This document shows positions 39,602-51,617 of a stretch of 64,000 nucleotides of DNA, piece by piece. Made by a program: the position numbers and the translations under genes. How positions within the stretch are numbered: position 1 is the first letter of the stretch; each line of letters starts with the position of its first letter. The DNA comes from Omphalotus guepiniiformis. Taxonomy: Eukaryota > Basidiomycota > Agaricomycetes > Agaricales > Omphalotaceae. The notes under the pieces are model-generated. The model had not been told where the DNA came from and did no database searches. It was given only the letters and a program-made list of their open reading frames with translations. The stretch covers positions 62,001 to 126,000 of the forward strand of contig JAQOOI010000076.1 in NCBI GenBank assembly GCA_028554645.1, given 5' to 3'.

Positions 39602-40919
39602 ATGGCCCCTACTCCCTCTTTCATCAAAGAAGACTGGCTTGCTTTGCTGGAACTTCGTCGCGGCACCTTTGACCGTGCTCGTGCTCGTAATGTTCCTGAT
39701 GGAGAGATGTTCCAATTTGCTAAGACACTTTGTGACTTCTTGGTACGTTATTTCATTTTTAATAATCGCCCGGCGTTTAATAATAATTCGAGTTTAAGGT
39801 TAAACCCCTCAATATGGCTACTACAGCTGCCGACAACGAACTTTTCAAGAAGTTTGAAGACAATGTCACTGCCCTGCAGGCGGTTATGGCGGCTCGTCCT
39901 CAAATGTCGCCTCTTCATTCTGTAGCCGGACTTCAGAAACACCTTGACTGTATGGTTCAAGAACGTCTCAAGAATGCCACTGCTGCTGCTGAAGCAGTCG
40001 CTAAGGCTAAGGAAGAAGGTAACAATCGGAAACGCAAGGTACAAATATCTACCGGACTTATATTCATTATCTAACTTTATCCCAGGGCAAGGAAACCCCC
40101 AAGTCAAAGGCTGTTTGTGACGACGACGACAATGTTGAAGTCATTATTACCCCTCCTCTCGACAAAACTGTCGGTGAAGCACTTGTAAGTAATTTCCACC
40201 CGGTAATTAATACTTTGTACTAACATTTTGTACACATTGTTCTTACAGATGACTGACGGTACCAAGGACTCTAGCAGCGCTAAAGAAGCTAGTGCCATCA
40301 AGAATCTTACTGTAAGTCCCTCATTATTTTCAACCGGACATATATTAATTTGTTACTAGTTCCGCAAGGCAGAACTTATTGCGAACCAACACACCGTTGT
40401 AAGCATGCCATACTCAGCCGTTCCGGGATTGGATCAATCCTCTGGCGCGTACAGGAAGGCTAACCACTACATTTCAAAGGGCTTTGCGACATCCGGCCAA
40501 AAACGACTTAAGTTGGAAACAGCTGTTTCAAACCTTAGTGAAGAAACTGACTGTAAGTACATACTTAATAGTATTCAATATACATTCTGACATTATTCTT
40601 TATAGTTGAGAAGGCCCTACGTGATATGGCTCACACCAGTGTTCTTAAGACACTCGCGTTCGTTCCATACTACGATTACGACCAGCTCACGCTCGAATCT
40701 CTTAAGGCTATACACAATTGCCTCCGTACCGAGTGTTCTACTCTCGCACACATTGTTCAAACCAACGGTGCTCGTTATCGTGACATGCAGAAGCTAGCAG
40801 ACAATCTTTCCTTAGTTATTAAGAAGAAGTCCATCAAAGGTAGTTCCGATGTGGATGGAGATGACTCCATGGACTCAGTAGATTCTACCTCTACCACCGA
40901 CATGACCACTGATGAGTAG
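39602..40919 (+). CDS. antisense gene A of element II (349 aa, 6 exons)
   Basis: Exons 39602-39742, 39799-40038, 40086-40184, 40249-40311, 40360-40552 and 40606-40919 sum to 350 codons with the stop, with no interruption. It matches gene A of elements I and III in plan: a short first exon containing EDW near residue 10; exon 2 ending RKRK; an exon 3 with DDDDN; and a C-terminal FVPYYDYDQLTLESLKAI region followed by an acidic Ser/Asp tail. Function is unknown; a nuclear role is suggested only by the basic patch. It stays open although this element has lost gag and protease and has a stop in pol. Four of its five introns contain (A/C)CCGG, the word of this family. It faces pol tail to tail. Confidence 0.82.
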
Positions 40920-41078
40920 TTCCCCTGGTACCACTTTATTTACAATGTTCTTTTTAAATGTCTGGCATATATTATATATATACCTAAACACTGTCCTTAC
41001 TATACATTATGTTCATACTCAGAGTCATGTAGTGACTAGATAACTTTGTAATGAAGGATACTAGTTGCAACTTTGAGT

Positions 41079-44000
41079 TCACGTCTGTCTTTTTGACCTG
41101 GTTTTGACTCCTTCGTCCCAATCTGGTTCCTCATTGTCTTCTAAGTGGTCTCCAAGATCCGAATCACTGTTTTCTTCATCAGAATCATCCCCTTCAAGCC
41201 TAAGATTGGGTATGGCATCAAAAATATAATCTGTATTTTTGACCAAGTCTTTATCTTCATCCTCAATTATAGCCTCCAATTGCTTACTATCCAAGTCTAT
41301 TAGCTCATGAATATTGTCTGGCAATTGTATAGGTTCGTATCTGGCTGCATGTGGTAGGACTCTAAATGCTGCAACTTTTTCTTTGAGCACTGATCCATCC
41401 ATCTCTGCAATAACATATGATCCACCTTTTGTCCTTCTGATTACAATCATGGGACCCTTATATCTTGGATACATCTTTCTGTCTAAACTCGTTTCAATCT
41501 GAGTATTCCTGACTTGAACCAGAGTTCCTGGCTTAAAATCATAATCCTTTATAGTATTTCCATATTCTTGTTCAAACTTTATCAATGCTTTCCTTTTGTT
41601 TTCATCTACTCTTTCCTTCATTTCATTCACATGAGTTCTATGCTTAGCCAGAGCTTGTGCTCTGAATCCAAGTAATTCTTCATGAGTCAGAATTCTGTCT
41701 GGAGGTTTAACCAACCAAGTTGATTCCACAATATCCAAAGGTAGTATTGGCTCTGCCCCAGTAACTATGAAGTATGGAGAACATCCAAGACCTCTTCTAA
41801 CAGTCACTCTATCTGCCCAAAAGACATGTTTCAGAAACCAGTATCATCTCTTCAAATCTCCACCAGTTGCTTTTGCCAAAGCAGTTCTGATATCAAAATG
41901 AGCTCTTTCTATCTTTCCATTTGCTTGAGAATTGTATGGAGATATAGTAATACCTTTTATACCATACTTCTCTTCCAACCATCTCAACATTGCTCTCATA
42001 GCTGGGGCATTATCAGTGATAACCTCATCAGGGCAACCCCATCTACAGATAATGTCTTCAAAGAACCATTCACCCATTAACCTTGCTGTCTCTGATTTCA
42101 ATGCTCTTCCTTCTGACCAAGAAGACAATGCACATCTACCATGAACAACATTTGAACAGCCATTACTAGGTGGTGACACTTTAAACACATCTACATGAAC
42201 CTTTTGAAACAAAGAAGGTGTATAAGTAAGAGTGGGTGGTATTTTCAGAAGTTCCAACTTTCTATCTTGACAAGCCTGACATGATTGGACAAACCAATTA
42301 ATATCTTTCTCCATATCTGGCCACCAAAATCTCTTGTCTATGACAGCTTTAGTTGCAAACATCCCTTTATGACCCAAATTGTCATGTGCAGCATGCATCA
42401 TGTACATTCTCTTTTCCTTAGATACAACCAACTTATGTTGACCATCTAGTTCTTCATTCCTTCTATATATTTTACCATCTTTATCAACAAAGAACTTAAC
42501 AGCTTGTCTTAGAAAAGATCTCTTTTCAGTTTTATTCAAACTTTTAATAACAGCTGAGTTCTTGTCTTGATGCCAATCCTTTATTAAAGGTAGAAGATCA
42601 TCCATCTTCTTTCCTTCATCCCTTCTATGTACCTCACTGTAAGGATGAGAATTACTCCACTCTGGATCTCCTGGTGGAATTACTAAAGTTTGAGCAAAAG
42701 CACTCTTCACCATTCCATGAGCTTCTAAAATTCTAATCCTATAACATTCTGCAATCTTTTCTTCTTCTATGCATTCTTGCAAATCATCTTCAAAATCATT
42801 TTCAGAGCTTGCCATTTCAAAAAGATAGCCACCTCTATTGTCTATTTTATCTCTGAAAGACTCAAAGTCTAGTGGTATATCATCTTCTTCATTTTGCATT
42901 CTAAACTGTAATGGTTCTCCATTATCTTCATCTACATAGTCTTCCTCATTTACAGGTGGTCTTTCAGTTGTTATACCTCCAGGACCCCTTCTAGATAGAC
43001 CATCCGGTCCATGTAAAGTTCCCTTAACATGTACCAATGTAAACTGATATTTCCTTATATCCTCTATCCACCTGTTTATAGTTGCATTAGGGCCTGAACT
43101 GGGATGATCCAACATGCCCTTTATATAGCTAGCATCTGTTTCCACAGTCAAATTCCTACACCCATAAATCAAGTAATAAGAAGCTTCTAAAGCTAATTTC
43201 AGACCATACAGCTCTCTCTTTGGTTGAGAAAACCTTGCTTCCCTTTCATTCAATGTAATTGAACCAAAGTAGTTAAAGTACTTCTTCTTAGGATCTTCTG
43301 GGTCAGTTTGGTATATATAATATCCAACTGCCATCCAAGAAGTATCTACAGCAAGTGTAATCCCATTTTCTGACATATAGTCTATAGGTCTCAAACAAGG
43401 TGCAACTCTGATAGCTTCCTTAAGAGCTACTACAGAATCCCATTGTTCAGCCTTCATCTCAAATGGAACATTTCTGGTCAAATATTGCAAAGGTGCAGCA
43501 ATCTTAGCATAGTCCTTTATAAATTGTCTAAGTTGGCCAGCAGTACCCAAGAAAGCCCTGACATCTGTCTTAGAGTCAAATCTTTGCCATGTAGTAACCA
43601 CTTCTGCTATCTTATTAGAAGGTGCTTGACCCTCATATAAACAACGGTGACCAACAACCATGCCTTCTTTTACACAAATGAATGCCTTTGTACCAGAAAA
43701 TGTACCACCAACATATTTCATTCTTTGTATCACTCTATTCATATTCTGCATATGTTCCCATACAAATCTCCTTATACCATTGTTTTGAGAAATAGTTTCA
43801 TATCTGCCATCTGGTAACTCATATCTTGTTGCTGGGCCCCTTACAGGTACATCATCAACATAAGGTATAGTCACATGTGGAATTTCATCTCTTAGAATGA
43901 AAGTAACATCATCATGAAAGATAGGTACTGAGTTAGTCCAACCCATAGGCAGTTTTACTAGTCTATGTGGCCCAAATGGTGTTTGGAAGGTGGTTAAGTC

Positions 44001-44961
44001 TCTAGAATCATCATCTATCAACCTTTCATCATATCCAACAAAGATGTCCAGTGTTCCTAGACATGCTCTTCCTGCAAAGTTTCTAGCAACATCTGCAGTA
44101 GCTGGTGGAATTCCTGAATGTTGTATAGTAACTTTATTCAATGGTTCCAGACTATGCACCAGTCTCAAACTTTTTCCATCTTTCTTTAAAACACAAAACC
44201 ATTTTGATCTGTAAGAAGAACTTGAAGGTTCATAAACTCCAGAATCAATTTTTGCCTTTATAATTTTACACACATCATCAAATATACCAGGTGGTATTGG
44301 AATGTTTCTTTCAACCCAAGGTACATGTGGTAAGACTGGAAATTTCACAGGTGGAAAGAAATCTGTTCTAAAGTTTCCTCCTTCTGCAGGTTCCCAAGCA
44401 AAAGCTTTTTCCTGTTGTTTCATCAAATGATGAACTAACTTCATTTCTTCTGGCCATAAAAAGCCCTCATCATGATTTTTGTCTATGATATTCTTTCTTT
44501 CTTCATTGTATCTTTCCCCCGGAGTGAACTCGGGTGGGTTTGGAGATAATTCCGGCATTTCTGCTAACGGATCACCAAAAATATTCCTTTCTACACGAAA
44601 CTCAGCCGGTAAAGTAGCTTTAACTGGTCTAACTTTATCCTTTACAGATCTGTACTTTCCATACACATCTACAAACTCTTTATTATTTTTCTCTTTCCCT
44701 ATATTACAAGAATTTTCTTCTTGAAACATAGTACCCTTCTTTTCTTTCAACTCTTCTCTCCAACTACAGAACACTTGCTTGTCTTTTCCCCTACTCTTTA
44801 TAGTAGTAGAGTTCATATAAGCATCTAGCACTTCTGCAGCTTCTTTATCTTTTCCCACATACTCTTTAGCAGCAAATACAAAAGTTTCTGCCAATTCTTC
44901 TTTCTTAAAAGTTCCATCTTCATCAGGTAGTTTATACCCATCCACAAACAATTCACCTGAT
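41079..44961 (-). pseudogene. Pol (RT-RNase H-integrase) of element II, one stop codon, N-terminus lost
   Basis: One frame on the minus strand from about 44957 (GELFVDGYKLPDEDG) to 41079, interrupted only by TGA at 41844-41846, where elements I and III have TGG (Trp in LKRWYWFLKH). RT carries YVDDVPV, RNase H has AVDTSWMAVGY and ETDASYI, and integrase has HDNLGHKG, CQACQ, ITDNAP and NGKIERAHF. The stop falls after the integrase active site. The 5' end lacks the frameshift overlap: after DQG the sequence changes and an in-frame TGA lies at 44960-44962. The TTG at 44951 should not be read as a real start. Confidence 0.88.
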
Positions 44962-44980
44962 CAGCCCACATAAACCATCA

Positions 44981-45019
44981 AATTAGACGGAACCATCCGC
45001 CGTGTGGTTCCGTCTAGTT
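44981..45019. repeat. inverted repeat / hairpin
   Basis: AGACGGAACCA (44985-44995) and TGGTTCCGTCT (45005-45015) form a perfect 11-bp stem with a 9-base loop, extendable to 15 bp with one mismatch. It sits just beyond the broken end of element II and may be a trace of another element. 45020-45551 shows no further gene. Confidence 0.7.
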
Positions 45020-45551
45020 AGACGGCTTACCGGGCATCATGCCTTTCCTCTGAAAACGGCTTGCAATTTAGGGGACTTGAAGCTTTTGAGAGTGCTCGGG
45101 TAAGTAAGGTATGGGTGTCCTGTCATCAACGTGCTGATGCACGACTCGTCACGCGTCTCGCTTCTCTCTTGACCTTTCCGACACCGTCCGTACCTCTCCG
45201 CTCGTCGTCGAGCTCGACGAGCTCAACATTTCCTTATATTTCCTTATATTTCACCTCTACACCTCCAATAAGATTTCCCCTGCACTATAAGCTCAACCTC
45301 GTACCTTTCAAGCTATACTTGTGGACTTAATAGCTCTTATTCTCATGTAACACACTGTTCTCTAGGAGTAATTGAAGGATTACTTGCATCATTGGTTAAA
45401 ATAAGACTGAAAGCATATTTATTTCAACTATCTATTGACCATGTAAGGCCACAGTACTAGTGAGGATGGTATATGGCAGTGGCAGGGGAAGGGATTGAGT
45501 GAAGATTTTTGAGTGTGTAATGGGGGCAGGGAGACAAAGTCGAGGGGCTGC

Positions 45552-48097
45552 TTATGCAGTGTCGTTGTCGTTGTCAGCACCGGCTCCACCGCTGCGAAGG
45601 CCCGTCTCGATGTTGACGTTGACGTCGTCCTCGTTGCTGTCACTATCACTATCAACGAACTCTTTACTCTTGTACGTTGGGGGTAGCTGGGCAGCAGCAT
45701 CTGCTTTGCGTGTCTTTTTCCTTGCAGGCTTCCGTGTCGTAGATGATTCCTTCGTTCGGCTTCCTTGACTGACTTTCTGCTTTGCCTTCTTGCTCGTCGA
45801 CTTCCGCAGGCCATGATCTGTCGTCTCTTTCGTACGTCGCCTCTTCCTCGCAGTAGAACATGCAGCAGAATTGGTGTCTTCATGAAGGGCGTTGTCATCG
45901 TTGTCATCGTCGTTATCATCATCGCTACCGGCACACCCTTTCCCAATATCTCTGTACGTTCCGTTCTCCTTATCCTTGCCCCGTTCACCTTTCTTTCTCT
46001 TCTTATTTCCTGAAGAGCCATGTGACGACGACTTGCCACTGTCCTTCAACCTCCTGTATTCCTCCATCTCCTGATCCACATTCTTGGCTGTCATAGGCTC
46101 CCACCGACAGGTTCCCGTCTTGAGGCGATGATGCAGGAGGCGTACATCCTCCATGGAAGTGATACAATGAGGGCTTATGAGCTTTGGTAGGGGCTCGCCA
46201 GCGTCATTGTTGCTCGATTCCTCCTTGAACGGCCAGCCAATGAGTCGGACATGATAGGTCTGCACAATCGCTGTGCGATACCTGTCGTAGCCCATGTGTA
46301 ACTCTGGATTACGAACAATTTGACCTGTAGTGTGAAACCTGCATTTTCAGCAATATACGGCGCACAGAGAGAACATAGAGACTCACGGAGGCCAGCATTG
46401 ATCATTGATACACATTTGGTTCGCCATTCTGATGAATTCTTGGGTCGTATCTCTAAATCAACCTTTGAGACAGTATTTAAAGACCGGACGGTACCAAAAG
46501 TACTCACGAGATACGTCTCTAGAAATAGACCATAGTTCGAACATTGATAAGAGGTTCCATGGATCGACTTTCATTTGCTTGCGAAAGAAGTCCTCCACTG
46601 TATTGTCAGAGGTCCCAAATGCTGGTGCAGATGAGCAATTTGCTGTTTCCCGGGTGACGTAGAGGAATGACTTGGCTCCAGTACGCTTTGAGAGCATGAT
46701 CAGCTAGTTATACCGTGTTAGATACACTATGCTGCATTGCTTGGAAAAGTACACTCACCTCCATCATAGCATTGTCAAAGGTGCTTCGTACGTCCTGCTG
46801 AACTGATACTTTTGATGTTCGCACACCGACTTCCTTGAGTGCACGATCCTCCGCGAGCTCCTGTTTCAATTCCTCAATCTTCTTCGTATCCTCTTGCAGC
46901 TTTCGGTAGTCTTCGTCTGTGTTGATGATGTGGCGTAACTCCTGTAATTTGGGCATTGGTGCACCTGGGGCGAGCTCTATTGAACCACAATAATCAGCAA
47001 TGAGGTTTGGATAAAAGTATGAACCACGCACTCCCGCTAGCAACCAAATCCTTCCTTGCGAAATGAAGAAGGGCATTGTGGGCCGCAGGTGCCCTCTTGC
47101 CCTTTGCGCGAGACATATTATTAGCTATACCCTTAACCTTGTCAAGGGTATAGCTGTACTTGTCAGCAATTTCCTGCAGACGTTCTTCATAGGCACCGGT
47201 TGCCTCCTTAATATCCAAAGCAAGCTGATCCTGCAAGGCCTTGATATTTGCTCGGCTCAAAGCCCTCGAAGCTTTCTCAGCCTCCGTTAGCATGTGTTTC
47301 TGCGTCGGTGCACGAGGTGGTTGTGTCCCATCCGTAATTGGAACATTGTAGGAAGTGCGAGGAGGTGCAGGGGGAAGGTAGTCATTCTGAGAGCCTGCAG
47401 CATCAGGGTTGATGGCTGGCGTTGGTTGAGAAGGTTTAGGAGGGATAAGATCGTTCCTTGAAGGTGGTAGACGGGCTGGTGCAGGTCCGAACGTGTTCAC
47501 AAACTCAATCGGGGCTTCTGTTGAGTTTGCGCATACAGCATCCACGTCTGAAGCAACTTGATTGTGTGTAGAGGGTGAGGTGCTGAAATTACTGCACGGA
47601 GGAGTTTTCGGTGCAGAAGATGTAGGTGAAATGAAGTCGTTTTGGGAGGATAGGAAAGACGAGGGGTACACATCATCGCAAGTATGGTTTTCCTGCACCC
47701 TATTGCTGCTGACAGAGGCGGTAGGTGTATAGTCTGAGTTACTATGGGGTGCCGCAATGCTGTGACCAAAGTCATTGTGACTGAAGTCGTCAAAGTGGAA
47801 GTTTTCGAAATTGAGCGCGTTGAAGGCGGCATCCGGCTGGTATAGACTGCCAGCAAGATGAGCAGAGTGATGGTCTAGAGGCCATGTCAGCATTGAGGGA
47901 AGATCAACGTGATTGTTGGTGGTGCCCCATGACTGAGCATACGGCCCAGCTGTCGAGAACGAAAGATCAGAGGTGTAGTTGTGGGGGAGGTACTCGGAGG
48001 TTTCGGTGAAGGCCTGTGTGTTTGACTTGAGATATTCATTGCATGATGGCTGCTCAGAGACTGAAGGGTTCAGGAGGTTGATTAAATCGGCTGGCAT
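45552..48097 (-). CDS. uncharacterised 772-aa protein, 5 exons
   Basis: Exons on the minus strand: 48097-47032, 46976-46759, 46703-46508, 46452-46387 and 46324-45552. The GT...AG junctions are in phase, giving 773 codons with the stop. The N-terminal 250 residues are Ser/Pro/Asn-rich and look disordered. A coiled-coil-like stretch (SRANIKALQDQLALDI) is followed by NNMSRAKGKRAPAAHNALLHF. The middle is folded-looking (FDNAMMEVLIML, VEDFFRKQMKVDPWNLLSMFELW), then HVRLIGWPF and LKTGTCRW. The tail is very basic and acidic with nuclear-type KKRKK and RKRRR. I recall similar predicted proteins of mushroom genomes but cannot name a family or function. It is divergent from the gene at 48454, 356 bases apart. 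Confidence 0.72.
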
Positions 48098-48453
48098 GAG
48101 GATGAAGATGAGCGTGCAAGGCCAGTTTTGAATGTGTAAGCACTCACAAAGTTTCGCTCAACAAAGTCACGTTTGACCGCGATGCTCATTGCGTGAAACG
48201 CGCTGAAACGCGTCGCTGTCGTGTTTCCCTGCAAGCGGACGCCGACCCATGTTGTGATGTTGTGATGACGGGTGGTGATAAAAGATAAGTGCTTACAAAT
48301 TCAAAGATTGGTCAGGTGTTATCGCTGATAAGCATGAAAGCGTCCATCCACATGGTAGCGCTGGTCGGTTATCCCTCTGTTAGTTACTCCATGTTCGAGT
48401 TCGACTCCGACTTTCTCTCTCTCTTTCTTCCCCCCATCATACCTCAAGACTGA
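48098..48453. promoter_or_regulatory. shared promoter region between divergent genes
   Basis: A 356-base gap between two divergently read genes, with CT-rich stretches (CTCTCTCTCTTTCTTCC at 48415) just before the right-hand start. No clear TATA box. Confidence 0.4.
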
Positions 48454-49630
48454 ATGGCAGGTACGTGCTACTTGCCATGTTGATCTTCCGTTCATAGATG
48501 TTTTTTATTTCAGGAAAAGACAAAGAAAAAGGGAAGGGAAGGTCGGAAAAACTCAGGCCCAAGGCTCGTCATGGTACTTTTTTTTGTTCATATATCTGTG
48601 TTCTGAATGGTTGACATTCTGCGTAGGTCAACGCTTGCGTGCAACTCAATTGTCCGACATGTTTGCTGGTACGTTCCTTGCTAATGCTCGAATGTATAAC
48701 TCTGACTTCAATGTGCTACTGGCATAAGACTTGAAGAGGGCGCAAAAGGATGGCCAGGAACATCTTGGTGAGTACTTGCTCTTAATTCTTTTCATATGCG
48801 GGTAATACTAAGTACACACACACTGTCTGCAGCTGCCTTGACTGATAGAATGGAGCAGCTTCAAGTTCGTACGTCGTCATGGATTGTTTTATTTTGTGTG
48901 TTACTCAAGGTAATATTAGTCCTTGCAGATGAACTGTATTCCCCGTCAGAAACAGATGAACCTCCCACTGATGATGAAACAACCGATGACGACGAAGACA
49001 AACATACGTTCGAACAAGCGCAGCTGCATTGCGCAGTCAATGAAAGCCGTCGAGACCAGCTACGTCGCTCTCATGAGGTGGTTGGTGAGTCAAGTGCTGC
49101 GGCAGCGCGTCCCACTCTGCATACTTCAAAAGAAATACCGGCTTCTCCCTCCAAGCTGCCACAGCTACCCCGCTACAAGTTTAAGTCGCCTCCTTCGACT
49201 CCATCGCGGCCGGTTCACCAGACTCCACAGCGCTCTCCCTCAAAGAAAGGCTGGAATGCCTATGTACTCTATCGTGGCTCCAAGCATGGTGCTTTCTCAT
49301 CATGGTATGTGTGTTGGGCAATTTTTTTTCATTTCAGAGTGTCTCATTTTATTCCTTCAGGTCTCAAATTCCCTCTGCCGACAAGAACAAAGGTGGGGTA
49401 TTCAAGGGATTTTTCTCCTACCCGACAGCGAAGGCAGCCTACCTTCAAGCCTGTAAAAGTGGTGTAATCGAACGTCTCAACTCAGTTCCTTCAAATCCTG
49501 ACATAGTCTACTACTGGGTAATTACTCAAGGTGTCAACCCTGGAGTGTATGAAAATGTGTACGTTCTGTTATTTTCGTTATTCATTGTCTGCTTTGAAGC
49601 TCACGGCCACTGTTTTCTCCAGGCATGCGG
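48454..49630 (+). pseudogene. micro-exon gene with RNase H1 N-terminal/viroplasmin-like domain, cut by element III
   Basis: Starts ATG 48454 with a 7-base first exon (ATGGCAG), then small exons that join in phase: 48514-about 48573, about 48628-48669, about 48730-48769, about 48832-48867, about 48930-49303, about 49362-49558. The product begins MAGKDKEKGKGRSEKLRPK. An acidic Ser/Thr-rich part follows, and then a folded domain (AYVLYRGSKHGAFSSW, GGVFKGFFSYPTAKAAYLQA) that resembles the small domain shared by caulimovirus viroplasmin and RNase H1 N-termini. The next exon starts at 49621 and runs into the LTR of element III at 49631, so the gene is broken here. Its remainder should lie beyond the right end of element III. 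Confidence 0.65.
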
Positions 49631-51109
49631 TAATAGCAGCGTAATGAGCACTCTAAGACGTAGGAACTCGTCTAAACTCAAAGGTTGCCTTGTAAAAGCG
49701 AGTGTAGTCTGGCGTTGGCAAAGATTCCGCACGCAGAAAACTGACTAAAGTCGAGCTAGACTGTTGGAAAGACTAACTGAACTGTAAGATCACCGTCTAG
49801 ACCCTTCGACGAGTACCAGAAACAGCAAACAGACAGACACAGACAGACAGACACAGACAGACAGACAGACAGACAGACAGTTCAAACACAACAGATGTTC
49901 AGATATTTAGCACTCTATTAAAGCACTGCAATTCCTAATAGTCCGCCTCTACCAGCTCGAAGAACCGGGGCCTGACGTTCACAATCAAGAGGCCTTCTGC
50001 GATTTAACGCTCTAGAAGATACGTAAAGTTCTCCAATTTGGCGGGCAGTTGTAACCTGGGGCGCTCGACCCTATACATGACAGTATATGTACTCTACTGC
50101 TTGTAAGTATTTCATAAATAGATAGAAAACTGAGTGGAGTAATTAAAAGGAACAGAGGGATAACATCGAGTATAAAATGGATATAAACAGAAACAATATG
50201 ACTGAGTTGGGTAAGTAGGCACGTCTAGAGGGTAATTATGTGCAGTTCTTGGGTATATATGTGTAAGTATTATGTTTTAGTGATGTTTTTGGTACATCTA
50301 GACCCTTCTTATCATGCGCTCGAGCCATTCTAAACGAACTACTCCTATGCATTTCGTTATTATTCATCTTCGTAACTGTTTTACAGTGTACTTATAGGGG
50401 CGCTGAGGGCAGTTTCTAGTCATTTATCCCGTCGGGCTTCCGTATTTTCTCCTATTTCGACATCTAGACCCCATAGCACCTCGTAGATATACCAATATCC
50501 AGCGCTCGAAGGTCAATTCTGTCATTACTTTACTAATAAGTTATTATACAGTCATCGAGACTGATCATTTTCATAGCTTTGACCATCTAGTATCTCGGAA
50601 CGGAATCGTCGATCATATATTTCCGATCATAAAGCGTTATCTCCAGTATATCATCAATCTGCAGGTTCTAGGAGGTCGGCTAAGTTCGAACAAACCATTT
50701 TGATGGCTCGGCGATACCTCTAGCTTTGTCCTTTCGACATTATCGAGGCTCATGAGGCTATTACACCTGTGTGTGTGTAGTTTCTTCCTTCCTAAGTCCC
50801 GTGGATTACACAGATACTTGAATAGCGACTTCCAGACGAAGGGCTCTTTGCCAGGCAGGGTGGGTCTGACCATACTGTACAGTCTCGCAGCAGGTAGTTA
50901 CTTCGCCGAAGGTCTAGAGGCATATCAGCCATAAGGTCTTGATGCATACTCGTACATCGTAGTCCTTTCACTTCGAGCCTTTAACTATTCGTGTTCTATG
51001 TTTTAGCTAGCACTATGGGACATAGTCTAGCCCTTTATTCCCATCATATTCACAGTAGGAATCGTTTAATTTCAGGTATTTCAGGTGTGTATGCGTTTTC
51101 AGCGCAACA
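49631..51109 (-). repeat. 3' LTR of element III (1479 bp)
   Basis: Plus strand TAATAGCAGCG...GCGCAACA. The same sequence restarts at 63214, so the two flank element III. On the minus strand it begins TGTTGCGCTG right after the purine tract. It holds a CAGACAGA repeat (49827-49880), several TCTAGACC words and a 78-codon frame (50873-50637) that is also open in the LTR copies at 27896, 30502 and 35936. Confidence 0.92.
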
Positions 51110-51144
51110 TCTCCCCCAAACCAAATCTAGACCGTCCCCGGTCT
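51110..51144 (-). promoter_or_regulatory. terminal hairpin and polypurine tract, element III
   Basis: Minus strand: stem AGACCG/CGGTCT with loop GGGA (51129-51144), then ATTTGGTTTGGGGGAGA ending at 51110, beside the LTR. Confidence 0.8.
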
Positions 51145-51617
51145 GGTGATCGGTCAGTCATACACCCAAAGATACATTCTAAAGCTTCGCAGACAGCCTG
51201 TTGATTATATAATACTTATTCACACACATCTCAGAGTTCGCCGAAGCAGTGGTACACTGTTCATTGCTTTTTGCCGGTCTATGCCGATCATCAAACTTCA
51301 AACTCCGACCAAAATACTCTCGGCCAGTTGTTTGCCTTCAGCAATTGCCGTAGGTTCTTTTCAGGCAAGTGACTTTCCGTCTCTTTTCCTCTTTCACATT
51401 TCTTATTCAGTTTCTTGCTTCTCTATTCTTTCTTTTCACGCATCTCTCAGCCTTTCACTGGTCCGTGCGCCGTGGGAACGTGGTCAGGTGAGTCGTTCCA
51501 TAAGTAAACGGACTTCAACTTTTTCACGCCCATTCTTCCTTTCTCTCTATTTTTCACTCAGAGTGGCTCTAGCCTTCTGTTTTTCTCTATACATACTTGT
51601 TCTTTTCTTTTCTTCTA

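Larger units (their letters stand above)
36047..44962 (-). mobile_element. Ty3/gypsy element II, 5'-truncated
   Basis: On the minus strand from the right: pol (44961-41079, one stop), antisense gene A (39602-40919), central hairpin module, antisense gene B (36987-38907, one stop), terminal hairpin and purine tract, and an LTR start at 36420. Gag, protease, leader and 5' LTR are absent. Homology to the pol N-terminus ends at TGATCAGGTGAA (about 44951-44962). The plan is that of elements I and III, but the proteins are well diverged, so this is a separate family. The 3' LTR is cut by the LTR at 34491-36046. Confidence 0.85.

Noticed and set aside
41844..41846. TGA in Pol of element II as a programmed readthrough
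   Set aside because: Elements I and III have Trp TGG at the site, so a point mutation is simpler.
44949..44951. TTG as start of Pol in element II
   Set aside because: The frame there is a broken remainder; homologues read through from the protease frame.
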